A stretch of 64,000 nucleotides of DNA from Branchinecta lynchi (taxonomy: Eukaryota > Arthropoda > Branchiopoda > Anostraca > Branchinectidae). The stretch covers positions 19,920,533 through 19,984,532 of the forward strand of contig JAKZAP010000001.1 in the NCBI GenBank assembly GCA_023053575.1, read 5' to 3'. Within the stretch, counting starts at the first letter, position 1. Each line of letters begins with the position of its first letter. A program made the translations under genes and the position numbers. The notes under the pieces were generated by a model, which saw only the letters and a list, made by a program, of their open reading frames with translations, ran no database searches and was not told the DNA's origin. Positions 45,524 through 56,747 of this stretch are shown piece by piece.

Positions 45524-46595
45524 TTTTGGGATCCCAAAACGTAAGTGGCGGGATACCTCTGACAGTGGCGGGGATACCTATTGTCCGTATGTCTGTCTGT
45601 CTTTCCGTCTGTGCACACTATAACTCTCGAAGGGAACGAGATATTTTGATGAAATCTGGTGTGAGGATTATTTGGGTCAAGAGCAAGGTCGAGTTAGTAG
45701 ATGGGCTCTATAGCCCTACATTTAGGGGTGGGGGTTTAAATTAAGGGGCAAATGAAATATTTTTAAGCAGATAATACGATAGTCAATTATTGGGCAAGAA
45801 GACATGCTGAACACGATGGGGAAAAACCATTTTGTCATCAGTTCGCCCGGAATCCGGCCCAAACCGGAAAGTTTGTTAAAAGTAAAAGTTTTATTCGAAG
45901 TTGATTAGATGTTGTATTTAGGGGTAAGAAGAAATGCTGAACACGATGGTTAAAACTATTTTGTCGCCGGGCAAGTAGTTCACCCGGAATTCGGCCAAAA
46001 CCGGAAAGTTTGTTAAAAGTAAAAGTTTTATTTGAAGTTGATTAGATGTTCGATTTAGGGGTAAGAAAACATGCTGAACACTTACGTGAAAAGTATTTTC
46101 TACCCGGACAACTTGTTCACCCGGAATCAGGCCAAAACCGGAAAATTTTGTTAAATGTATTTGTTTTATTCGAAGTTGATTAGTTGACAGATTTAGGGTG
46201 AGATGAGACGCTGGATCTGTATATGAATATCTTTTTTTTTAACGGGACGTATAGTTCGTTCGGAATCCGGTTGAAGCCGGATTTTTTTTTTATCAAGTTA
46301 AAGTTTTACTTGAAGTTGATCAGATGTTTTTTATACCGACAAGGGGATACGCTGAATTCGTTTCTGAACTTTTTTCTTTTCTGGACAAGTATGGTAGTTC
46401 GTTCGGAATTCGGCCGAAACCAGAAATCTGGCAGAAGTAGGCAGGAAGTTTCAATCAGTATCGTAAAAATAGATATGGCTTATAGAGGTATATCAGAGCT
46501 TAGTTTTCTCTGACGATTAGCCTGGCGAAGACAAGACCCAATTGTCTGGCTCAAATATTAGATTTTGGGATCCCACCAAAACCTTTGGTCTTGTT
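45524..46595 (+). mobile_element. Family A element A7
   Basis: Starts TTTTTGGGATCCCAAAACG, with a 19-bp duplication of GTGGCGGGATACCT just inside, then GTCTGTCTGTCTTTCCGTC, GATAACT-like CTATAACTCTCGAAGGGAACG and TTTTGATGAAATCTGG. Four or more core units of ~137 bp. Ends GATTTTGGGATCCCACC, AAAACCTTTGGTCTTGTT. Confidence 0.88.
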
Positions 46596-48439
46596 CTGTA
46601 TGTCTCCAACCTTTCCTAATTTTTCGTTTGTCCAGGAAACCAGGATTTGTTACTTAAATCCAGCAATTTCCAGAACAACAATCTGTCCTTCGCTTTCTCC
46701 AATTTCAAAAGATTAAGGGTTCGAAATGTTGGGCTCGAGTTACAAGAGCTTGACAATAAGGGTATTCAATCTCTCCTTCCTTTCCTCCTTTCCTAAAGAA
46801 CATGGTTTCGAACAATTCAACTCGTCTTTTTGCTTTATAATAAACTAGTTTACCTGGCTCGTTATCCGACTCACTTCCAAGTTTAAAAACACGTTATGTT
46901 TGCTCTTACCGAGCTTTAGATAAAGTGGAAAGTTACGACCAAAGTAGCAAACACCCGCACCCTAGTTCTCTAATAAAGGAGGAGAGAAAAGGACTAGTTT
47001 TCAATTTCAAATCTATTTCAAGTTTCATAAAAAAAACTGTCATAGCAGGGCCCGAATGGGCCTGTGAAGGCAGTCAAAATAAATGCATACTCAAACAAAC
47101 CAATAAACACTTTTGCAAAAAAGAAAAAAAATGAAAGATAAGAAGACGAAAAAATACAAAAGATTAAGAAAAAAATAAAAATAAAGCTTAATGCAATTGT
47201 TCTCCCTCACTGGAAAACTCGGTCGCAGCCTTCGGTTACCACGCTTACACCCATACAATCCCCTTTTAACTAGCCTCCCCGAAATTTCTCCTTCCACCAT
47301 TACTTCTTTTACGCCATGTCTTGAGTCTTTCATGAACGTCGCTTGCCCTTTCATCTGTTTCCTGAAAGATGCCGCCAGCCACCCAACGGTAACCGAACCT
47401 ATTTCCAGACCAGTTAAAAGGAACTGACAATGTGAACGCCCTTGAAAATGAACGAACAAAATCGAGTGTCATTTTCTGCCTTGAACTTTAACGACCGATA
47501 GAAGACAAATTGGCCAAATTTAGTTCGAAGAACCAGGATCTGATGCGGCAGTTAAATCCCGTCTCCCATCTGATAATCTTAGGCCTAAACGAGTTCAGCT
47601 TTTATGTTAGTTTTATGACTTCCCACAGCTTTTCTTTTAGAGCGGAAGATTACTGAACAAAAGAGAAGTTCGGAGGTTCGAGAGGCAGATAAAGCAAAGT
47701 CGATAGCACACTGCAAGAACGAACAAATAAACCGGAGAACAGTCAACCCTTATTCAGTCTGGAAAGAAGGCGTAAAGGCGTGTTGTGAAGGTTGTCGACC
47801 GTTTTTGACAATACACGAGCGTCCTTGCTGCAGCCCTTCTGCAGGCCATGTCGTCATAAAGAAGAAAGGCCAAGACCAAACCCTATATTTTTTAGTATGT
47901 CTCCGTAAGAGAACTGACTAGAAGTTTCGTTATACAGGTCCTTTGTTCTCTGCAACAAACTTTTCTGAATAACACCTCCAGTGTGGGGGCCGGACATTCC
48001 AGATAAAGGTTATCAGCAGGCAAGACTCCTAATATTTTGTTATCTTTGGCAAATCAACCCAAAGAAGGCCTCAACTGAGGCGGACGAATTATAATCAATT
48101 CAGGAATCCGGATTCCGGAATTAATCGCTGGAATTAATTTTACTTTTTGGTTAATCCCAAGACGTGTCTTGGGAAATGGGTACGCCAAACTCAAACATAC
48201 TTCAACATATGACTAGAGAAACTATTTCTTAAAGTCTGCGAGTTCTCTTTGGACTGGTAGAAACTAGACATCAGGAATAAAAATTCACTCGTCGGTGGCT
48301 CGAATGAGGAGTCAAACACTACTCCGGTCATTACTGAATTAAAAAGAAATAATGACACGTTCTGGTTCCTGCAGTACCGTAACACCACCTGTTCCAACCG
48401 ACAATATCTAGGTTTTTAGTGGAGTGTTCCTTGGAACAA
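46596..48439. other. 1.8 kb with no supported gene
   Basis: Frames of 78 codons (plus, 47191-47427) and 122 codons (minus, 47091-47459) overlap. The minus one ends in a Phe/Leu-rich tail read from an A-rich tract, so neither is called. Nothing else is recognised. Confidence 0.35.
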
Positions 48440-48790
48440 TCCACTATTGCGAGTGCTGTAGCAGCTTTCGGTTTTCAGTTTCCGGTTTTCACCGTATTTT
48501 GTGGAGCTGATAACTCGTGAACCAGTGCATGTACCAAGTTCAAACTTGGTACACTAGTGGGTATTGGGGGCTAGTTGTGCCTTATGGGGGTCCCGTCCCC
48601 CATCCAAACCCGAATCAGGGGCAAATGGGCCCAGTGAAGAATGTTCATAACTTGACCAGAACTGGACACAGGAGGATGGAATTCCCTGTACATGTTGATC
48701 CTAGGGCTGGGAAATTGCTTTTGAAGTTGCACCTTTCCCCCACCCCGTTCATGGGCAATTGCGCCCAGATTGTCCATTTTTTAAAGCACA
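48440..48790 (-). repeat. Dispersed family G, copy 2
   Basis: Inverted relative to 43500-44100. The left end GTAGCAGCTTTCGGTTTTC mirrors GAAAACCGAAAGCTGCTAC at 44080-44098, and CAAATGGGCCCAGTGAAGAA and CATGGGCAATTGCGCCCAG are the unit boxes in reverse. About two units are kept. Confidence 0.8.
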
Positions 48791-49400
48791 ATGGACACTT
48801 CTAATGCTTTACTTTCTATTAAATGCTTCACAAATAAACATTTCCGACTTCCTTTAGAAGGCGCTACGAAAATCTGCCGTTTTCTTGTTACCCCTTGTCT
48901 TTACCTCTCTGGCATTTCGGCGATCCAAATCTTAGGAGCTGGGATATCGTGCAGGAAATTCAAAAACTCCAAGCAATGCTTGATACAAAAGGAAGGATAT
49001 ATTTGAGATGTCAGCAAAGTCAAGCCGCAGATGCAGTTCACCTGATCGGTCTAGTGTTTCATCAGAAGTTCCATGGCTTAAAGTGCCTGTTAAAACTTTT
49101 TCTTTGTGGAATAGTGTTGTGAAGCTTGATTAGCTTGCTTTATAAAATGTACCAGAATATGCAACAAGCTTATAAAAAATAACATAGCTACAAAAGTCAT
49201 TCAAAAACAAATAACCTATTCAAATCTGAATTATACAAGCTGATTTATGCATGAAATATAGATATATAGAAACATAACTTTTATCTTTGTCCAAGCTAGT
49301 AAATTGAGCATGTACTGGCCCAAAAAAATACGCTTTGAAATATCACAGAGAGGAAACTGTTGAAAAGGCTGCTGATCTAGAGGGTAAGCATTGTTCCTAG
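48791..49400. other. Unassigned; 75-codon coding-like frame
   Basis: The plus frame 48895-49122 (NLRSWDIVQEIQKLQAMLDT near its start) has a helical, protein-like composition, and an AG (CAAATCTTAG) precedes its best part. It has no recognised domain and lies between pieces of repeat G, so it may belong to the repeat or be a pseudogene. Low confidence. Confidence 0.3.
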
Positions 49401-49559
49401 GTTGTTATAGAGTGTGATTGGGGTAATTTGATGTGCCCATTGAACTTTAACGATTTTAACTTGAGAATAACTGGAGATAAGGCGATGAAATTTCTTTGTG
49501 CTTTTGAATCATAGGGGTTGGGGATATATATGTGGAGTTGACCCACCCCCTCCCCTTTC

Positions 49560-49862
49560 ATGGGCAAGCGGGTTCAAATTGCTCATGAAAAAAGTTTTAG
49601 ACCCGTGATTGGAATCAAACTCCAATATTGGCAATTTGTTTGCAGACATTTGTTTGTCTACAGTGAATATTGTTATAGACTATTTTTGCTGAGACACGGT
49701 AGAAAATGTATGCATTGCGCTATGTTTATTATTAAAATGATATTTTAGATTATTGTATATATGTTTATACTTTAATGCGACTACGTTTGACGTAAAGGTC
49801 AAATTCGGCGCATGTGCTGTGAAAGATACCTTTTATGAATAAAACTCTACTCTACTCTATTC
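49560..49862 (+). repeat. Probable retroposon 3' end with (ACTCT)n tail
   Basis: TTTTATGAATAAAACTCTACTCT runs into a pentamer repeat at 49842-49870, following a unique GACTACGTTTGACGTAAAGG block. A short tandem tail after an AATAAA-like signal is typical of LINE/SINE 3' ends. No reverse-transcriptase motif is visible upstream. Confidence 0.45.
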
Positions 49863-49915
49863 TACTCTGAACTCAGAAGTTTTTACAAATACGCACAAAC
49901 ATTCGAGCCACCTAA

Positions 49916-50327
49916 AGGCGTACTCGCCGTTCCCCGAGGACTCCTCGGGGAATCAAAGGGAACGGCGAGAATAGAGGGAGTCACTCCACGCGGACTCCGC
50001 GGACAGAAACAGCGAGAACACGGGGAATGCTTCCAGCGTGGATTTTGTTCGAAAAATAGATATGCAGTTGACGAAATTAGTCTGGAGCCGCTTTATTTTT
50101 GGTTTTGTTTATTCTGATTACTTTTAATTAATTTGACATTGCACCACCACCAGCAGAAATTGATTCCCCTCCGAATCTGAAAGGGAGTCCTTTTTGATAA
50201 TGGTGATGATAATCAGAGCATTCCCTGTCTCTGGGGACTCGCGAGAATACGGGGATGAGTCCCAGGGACAAACAAAAACGCGGGGACTCCTCAAGTGGAG
50301 TCCGCGGGGAACGGCAAGAGTACGCCT
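49916..50327. mobile_element. MITE family E, copy 1
   Basis: 412 bp with ends AGGCGTACTCGCCGTTCCCC and GGGGAACGGCAAGAGTACGCCT, flanked by TAA on each side (49913-49915, 50328-50330). Subterminal hairpins GAGGACTCCTC and GGGGACTCCTCAAGTGGAGTC lie near the ends. TAA fits the TWA duplication known of PIF/Harbinger elements. Inverted relative to copy 2. No transposase frame. Confidence 0.92.
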
Positions 50328-50330
50328 TAA

Positions 50331-50843
50331 TTCACTTCCTTGCTTTCAAATTCGAGCCCCGTTAATTTCCACCGTCACGAAAAGAGGTGGGTCTTCCCGG
50401 CTTGAGCTCTCGATGCAAAGCTGCTGTCTAGCTACACAGACTGCGCCATCACAAGTACAAGCAAGTAGTGAAACTTAGTTAGTAGTCATCCCTTCACGTT
50501 CGGAGGGAAACGAACCACTTTTCCCTTATTTCCCTTTTCGTGCATTTCGATAGAAAATCCGAGAACTCTAAACTTATCGCAGTGGAAAACCATCGAGATT
50601 CTTTTCCTTTCAGAGTGAGAAATTTAATTCTGAAGATGTTTTCAGAGGAATTGGTTGAAGCGAAATTAAAAAACGTAATACAATATTCTTGATCAAATAA
50701 AGTAAAACAGAAAAGAGATTCACTTGACACAAACGACTACGCTTGTCAGAAGCGAGTTTCCTATTGCAAAGTGCCGAACGCCTTTGAACTACACAAAAAT
50801 GGAAAACATTGCCGTTTCGAGGAGAATTGTCCAATTCAGGAGA
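50331..50843. other. No gene recognised
   Basis: Unassigned sequence between MITE E1 and element A8. Confidence 0.4.
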
Positions 50844-51769
50844 AACTAGACCAAAGGTTTCGATGGATCCCAAAAATTTAATATCTGATCCAGACAACTG
50901 TGTCTTGTAGATAGGTCTATCCGGAATTCGCCAGACTCCTTGAACATTTTAACTATTGAAATTTGAAACAGATTAAGGCCAATTGGTAGTCATTGGTAGA
51001 AAAACAAGTTCAGGTGTGGACTCAACATGTGTGTTTACCTGTTAACGTGAGATCTACTTCGACGAAAATGACCGAACTTCCTGCCTTACTACTAATAAAT
51101 ATCCGGTTCCGGCCGGATTCGCGGTTAACTACATGTCCGGCAAAAAACTAAAGCTCAAAAAGAATTCAACAAATTTTCAGATTTTGGCCGGATTCCGAGC
51201 GAACTATTTTTCCGGCGAGAAAAAAATATTCATAGACGGACTCAGTATTCCTCCTTACCACTACATCGGGTCTCTAATCAACTTCAGAATAACTTTTGTT
51301 TTTAATTTTCCGGTTTCCGCCGGATTCCAAGCATATATGTCTAGGTAGAAAATGATTGTCATACATGGATTCAGCGTGTCTTCTTACCCCTAAAACGAAC
51401 ACTTAATCAACTTCAAATAAAAATTAAACTTTTCTTAAATTTCCGGTTTTGGCTGGATTCCGGAAGAACTAATTTTCCGGCGAGATATAAGTTTCAGATA
51501 TGGATTTAGCATGTCTCCTTACCCCTAGACGGATTAACTCATTGGCTTTTCCAAACAATTTTGTTTCGTCCCTTAATTTAAAACCATTCCCCCATCCCTA
51601 AATACGAAGCTACAGGGCTCAACTACGAACTTGACCCAATGGATCCTCACACCACGTTTGAAGGAAATATCTCTATCTCATCGGGAGTTATCGTGCTGAC
51701 AGACGGGACAGACAGACAAATTTTATGAAGTCATAGGTATCCCTACATTTACGTTTCGGGATCCCAAAA
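50844..51769 (-). mobile_element. Family A element A8
   Basis: Reverse copy. 3' end at the left: GACCAAAGGTTTCGATGG, ATCCCAAAA; 5' end at the right: TTTCGGGATCCCAAAA (51754-51769), with TAGGTATCCCTACATTTACG inside. About four diverged core units. GACGGGACAGACAGAC is the reverse microsatellite. Confidence 0.85.
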
Positions 51770-52984
51770 CAAACCACAAAAAGTAAGAAGGCGCTGAAAA
51801 TGTTCAAAAGGGACTAAACTACAAGACTGCACGGCTTCGTTTTCCTCACGATGAATGAAAGACAGATTTTCTTGAGATTCCTGGATCACTTTCTTGCAAG
51901 CGAAGGCATTTCTAAGACACCATGACAACTATCAGAGTCTTCTCCTTTCAACTTCCCATTTCTAAGACACCATGACAACTATCAGAGTATTCTCCTTCAA
52001 CTTCCCGTTTTCATCCAGCTAATTTAGAAAACAAAACATTATAAAAAAATAAAGTAAGTACCATTAGGGTCTTCGCTGTAAACGCAACTCGGTTATAGGT
52101 GTTTTTGTTCATGTGTTTGTTTAAGAGTTTTACCGATAAATCTATCAGCAAAGTCACTGTTCCTGCTATGTGACATTTTGTTAGCTGATTTTGATTCTTT
52201 GCGATAGTGTTCAACTTTCGATGGTGCTCGCTCCTTAGCCTTTCTGGAAATGCTGCAAATTATTCAAGATAACCGAGAGAGCTGCGGTCAGGACGACTTT
52301 GAACAAGACCAAAGGTGTCCAAAAACGTACTGTAATCTTCTGAACGCAAAGCATGGTTTCCAGGGGCTTGAATAGTCTATGTTGGAGTATTGGGACGGAA
52401 ACGGTACCTACCGCGACTTGCGCTTTAAGAGACATAATTCAGTAGACAGGTTTTATTAAGACGTCACCGCGTACATGAGCCGTAGCCGTAGCCACTGGGA
52501 TATTAGCAATAACAGAGTCTGTAATAGAAGATATGCGAGTATAAAAAGCAAGTTCAGCACTGCCAAGTGGGGAATATCCGCTAAGTCAGGCTATAACTTG
52601 GGACCCACCACTCCTCGCGGTCATCTTAGAAATATATATACTCTAAGACATCAAGACACGTTCTTCAAAGCCGGAAGAAACACCAAATGCCACTAGGGGA
52701 TGCCGTGTATAAATGATTATTTTTCACCAAAAGAAAACCTGGATATCCAATGTCGTTTTCATGAAGCTTTCCACGCAGCTTATCAACAGAAAGGGGAGAG
52801 AAGAAAATGCAAGAAAAACAAACCGGAAAGAGATAAACGAATGAAAATAAACAAACTTCTTCCAAGACAGTGAACCATGAAAAGCAACTATTCCTTGGAT
52901 CTCGGGAGCATTTGGAAGCGTCACTGAATCCTGTACTTGTTAATACCGCGAAAACAAAAAACACGACGACAAAAACCACGATGC
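51770..52984. other. No gene; two-copy 50-bp tandem duplication
   Basis: 51908-51957 and 51958-52006 are near-identical direct repeats (ATTTCTAAGACACCATGACA at their start, CAACTTCCC at their end; one copy has one T less). The remaining sequence has no supported gene. A 3'-end-like word of family A (AACAAGACCAAAGGTGTC, 52302-52319) stands alone. Confidence 0.55.
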
Positions 52985-53200
52985 CAAAATCCGCGGCGGA
53001 AATACGGCGAATACTCCTGATACTATTCCTGCCGATGAAGAATCGCCGTGTACCCAGCGAAGAGCCAGAAAAGTCACGACAACAAACGTTTATGATTGGT
53101 TTACACATGATTTTAATCTATTTTGAGGGTTCGTTTGGGTGACGTTTCTTGTTCTTCCCGAGGTTCACTGGCGTGTTTTGGACTTGGTCATCTAGAGTGT
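52985..53200 (-). repeat. Dispersed repeat family R, copy 2
   Basis: On the minus strand: AACACTCTAGATGACC, GTCCAAAACACGCCAGTGA, CCTCGGGAAGAACAAG, then a stretch with GGTACACGGCGATTCTTCAT matching TAGGCACACGGCGATTTTGT of R1. Open in one frame over the shared part (FFIGRNSIRSI), like R1 and R3. Confidence 0.65.
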
Positions 53201-53498
53201 TGCAAAAACTGTCACGGTCAAAGCATCGACAGTTATTTCGCCACCATACATTTACGACGAGTACGGAAAACCATGATACTCATCCACGACAACTAAAGTA
53301 CAGGATCTGAAAACACAATTTTCAGAACCATGCTCCAAATGATTTTGGGTAAATGGGTAACCATTTCCAACGCATAAGTTCATAAAAATGTAAAATAAAT
53401 AAGAAAGAGAACAGAAAAGAAACACACTGCCTACCAAACAAAGAACAAGAATCAATATCATACAGTTTTTTTCATACTTCAGAACTTCCCCAGAAATT

Positions 53499-54326
53499 TC
53501 AACTTATTTCACAATTCCCTTCGGATGCAGCATCCAGAGAATCGAGAACACTAGATTTAAGAGAAACTGAAGTATTTCTCGTCCAAAGAACTCGAAGCAC
53601 AAAGTTCACAAACTCGAAATATAAAACTATCAAAGCTTTCTTTTCCTTCAGTGTAAAACGCAGAGAGACAGCGAGAGCATAAGCAGTACCACGAAGAGCC
53701 GTGTAAAGACGGCCTCGATTCAACCGCTTAAAGTTAGCCTTCGTCCTGCATAGCATACCGTAAACTTTTTTAATTTTTCCAGATAGATTAGAAATCAAAC
53801 CCGCATGCATAGACCTCACATCAGAAACAATCGGCAAACCTAAGTAAACAAGAACTTTAGAAGGGTATATTTCCTGGTCATTAAATGTAGCCACCGCGGT
53901 GAAGATCTACTCTCTCTTGACATTGAAGACAAGCGCTTCACTCATTAGAAGGGTTGAATACAGGGCCGATACAGGAGTCCTCAGAACTCGGAATAAATAA
54001 ATTTTCTTCAAAACGGGAGATACTCGCATTCAAGATGTGATAAACACAAGAAACATCAATACCACGAAATCTACAACTCATTTCAACAGGCTTTGAGCCT
54101 TGATGATACTATTATTATAAAACGGTGGAGACAATATCGCGCTTTGACGAATACCTTTATACACATTTAGAATCTTACCCGATAGAGCTAGGCCACCAGG
54201 AGTATCGGAACTTATATCGGCTGCCATTTGAAAGAAAATAGTTCTGTCCGAAAAAGGAACAGTTCTGTCAAAACAAGTGTCAGCAGTCGGCGGAAAAAAA
54301 AAAAGAAAGCTAACGAAATTCAACAA
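53499..54326 (-). pseudogene. LINE reverse-transcriptase relic
   Basis: Minus-strand frames keep landmarks of a non-LTR reverse transcriptase in order. GIRQSAILSPPFYN (~54150) corresponds to the GxRQGxxLSPLLFN motif. The expected YADD region (~54020-54040) reads YHILNAS, so the catalytic Asp pair is lost. ALVFNVK (~53915-53935) matches the (L)xFNxxKT motif, followed by a stop at ~53910. The thumb-like part is YLGLPIVSD, LISNLSGKIKKVYGML, NRGRLYTAL and LWTRN. Frameshifts or stops separate the blocks, so it is dead. A CR1/L2-like origin is likely. Confidence 0.8.
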
Positions 54327-54987
54327 GTCAACTTGTAAACGCCATCTGTCGACAACGATTCAGCAAAAGCGATTCCCGCCCATCACAACAAAGTTCAGAG
54401 ACAGGGGCGACGTTTCAAGAATGTCAAGTCCAAACGTGGTAGGGAAGCAAATTACGCTCACTCAACTTCGACTGGAACGACGGGCAACGACTTGACTTAT
54501 GTAAAGTATGCAATTAAGACTTACTTGAGACTCGGCTAATTAAATCCGCTTAGTTTACATAGAACCGCACTTCGGAATGTCGGGAGAGTGAGTGCTCGAA
54601 GCCAATCCAGTTGCAAAGAACAGTCACCTTTTTATTTAAACTCGACGATATGTCGGAATATGCGACCATCACACTCTTGACCGTCGACCGTAACACTTTT
54701 CGGCACGTGTATACTATGGTGCAGGAATATAAGGAATACATTGGGATGGGGTCCTCCCATTGCAGCTTTCGTGCGGAGACCGGCTTTGCAAATTAATCGC
54801 CAAGATTATCATCCAAGATAATGGATACGGAAAGAGGCTAAAACAGCCGAATGCGTGTGTAATTTTCTCTAAATGTGGCTTGGCTGTAAAATGGTCAACT
54901 ATCTCAGAACATCCGATTGGCCGTTTACTTTTTCATCACCCTATTAGCCTACGTCTTATTTGTGATTGAATTTATTTTTTGTGTGTG
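54327..54987. other. No gene recognised
   Basis: May hold further 5' sequence of the LINE relic, but no motif is recognisable upstream of 54326. Confidence 0.35.
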
Positions 54988-56437
54988 TTTTTATGGCACT
55001 TGCAGCTTCGCTCAAGTGCCATATACCGATCACTTCTCGGTCGGTCAGGCCACTGTTCTCGAGTTAGGGTACTTCCAGAACTGCTAGGACGATGAAACTT
55101 GGCAGGCATATTAGGAACTCGACCAAACTAACTTGAAAATAGTCACAGTCCAGATCCGACCACCGTGGGGGGAGTGGAGGACCGAGGAATCTGGAATACT
55201 GACGTATGTTACAACTTAACGCGGAATCGGATCTTAATGAAACTTGATGTTTGGAAAAACATCGCGTCTCAGATGTCACATTTCAAGTCAAGAACGGATC
55301 CGGTGACTTTGGTAGGAGCTGGAGGGGGGGAACCGGAACTCGTGTGACATGTTCAGAATGGACGGATAGGGACGAAACTGGTGTGAAGAACAAGCACAAG
55401 CAATAGATACATACTTGCCAAGGCCGGACCGGATACGGGCAGTGTGGGGGGAGTTGGAGGGAGGGTTCCGAAATTCCAGTGACCCCGAGTTAAGATGCTT
55501 ACACATGTGCTAGGACGATAAAACTTGGCAGGCATATCAGGGACTCGACCACTTTAACTTAAGAACAGTCGTTTCTCCGATTCGACAATAGTGGGGGGAG
55601 TGGAGGGAGAGGAATCCGGCTTCTTGAGGTATGTCCAACTTTTGAACGGGTGATCGGATTTTAATGAAACTTTATATTCGGTAAGAACTCATGTCTCAGA
55701 TGTCCCATTTTAAACGAGCACATGGTACGATCAATATAGGGGGAGTAGGTGGGGGCACGCTTAAAAGTATAGCGATTAGGATGACACTTGGTGCGAAGAA
55801 CAAGTATAGGCCTAAGAACTTGAGACACCAGTGACAGAACCGGACAGGCTTCAGGCACTCTGGGGAAGTTGGGGGGGGGGGCGAAATTCGTTGATAGCGA
55901 TTTAAGGTACTTCAAGGTGTACTATGACGATGAAACTTGGCTTGAACATTAGATACTTTACTTGGCTTAGAAGGTGTCACTTCACAGACCCGACCATCAC
56001 TTAAAGTACTCATCTTAACAGCAAAGTACAAAACATACTTTTTAGTAAAATATACATTTTCATGATCCTCATGAGCCCATGATATATTTTGCCTCAAGGG
56101 TTTTGCTCAGAAATGAATTTCCAGCCCCTTTAAAGTGCGCATCTTAACTCAAGACTAAACAAATAAAATGCTTTTGACCAAACCATGTATATCCATGATC
56201 CTAAAGGGCCCAGGATCATTTTTGCCTCAGGGGTTTTGATTACAGATGAATTTCTGTCACCCTTAATGCGCGTCCACAGCCAAGTGCAAAAATAAAATAC
56301 TTTTTACCAAACGACACATTCGCGTAATTTCCAGGGGACCATGATCCTTGTTATCTCAAGCTGATCACAACAAACCCAAGAATTGACAAATTCCTACTTA
56401 AACCCTCTTACCCAGCCTTGCAAGTGCCATATACGCC
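54988..56437 (+). mobile_element. Family B element B5 (3' hairpin lost)
   Basis: Starts TTTTTATGGCACTTGCAGC, partner CAAGTGCCATATACCG, with only a short GTCGGTCAGGCC tract. Modules carry GATGAAACTTGGCAGGCATA, AATGAAACTTGATG and GACGAAACTGGTGTG. The right side has a conserved non-tandem part (CATGATCCTCATGAGCCCAT) and CAAGTGCCATATACGCC. The terminal hairpin and CTTGTT are replaced by family K sequence. Confidence 0.82.
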
Positions 56438-56472
56438 CCAGGACGGTGCATAATAAGTTGATTCATTCATTT
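56433..56472 (+). repeat. Retroposon tail family K, copy 2
   Basis: ACGCCCCAGGACGGTGCATA, AGTTGATTCATTCATTTAC matches 35073-35132 and the reverse of 59749-59794. It sits on the broken 3' end of B5. Confidence 0.5.
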
Positions 56473-56747
56473 ACTATGTAGTGCGAGGTGCCCTTGAAGA
56501 CGTTGAGATTGCTGATCCATAATACAAAATCGTTACGTTTAAGACCTAATCAAGATAAACGACGAGTAGCAATCCGCGTGAAATCCAATCCTCAGGAACT
56601 AGGCAATATTCCAATCTTTCGAAATGCACTCTACGAAATTTCAAAAGTATCTTCAACAAAATCAATAAATCTGTTACACTTTATGTTTTGGGTTTACAGA
56701 AAACGGATTCCATTTAACTAAAAGTATTGAGGGTGTTAACAATTCTA

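Noticed and set aside
52302..52319. Solo family A 3' end (AACAAGACCAAAGGTGTC)
   Set aside because: Only 18 bp match and the flanking GGGATCCC is absent; could be chance.
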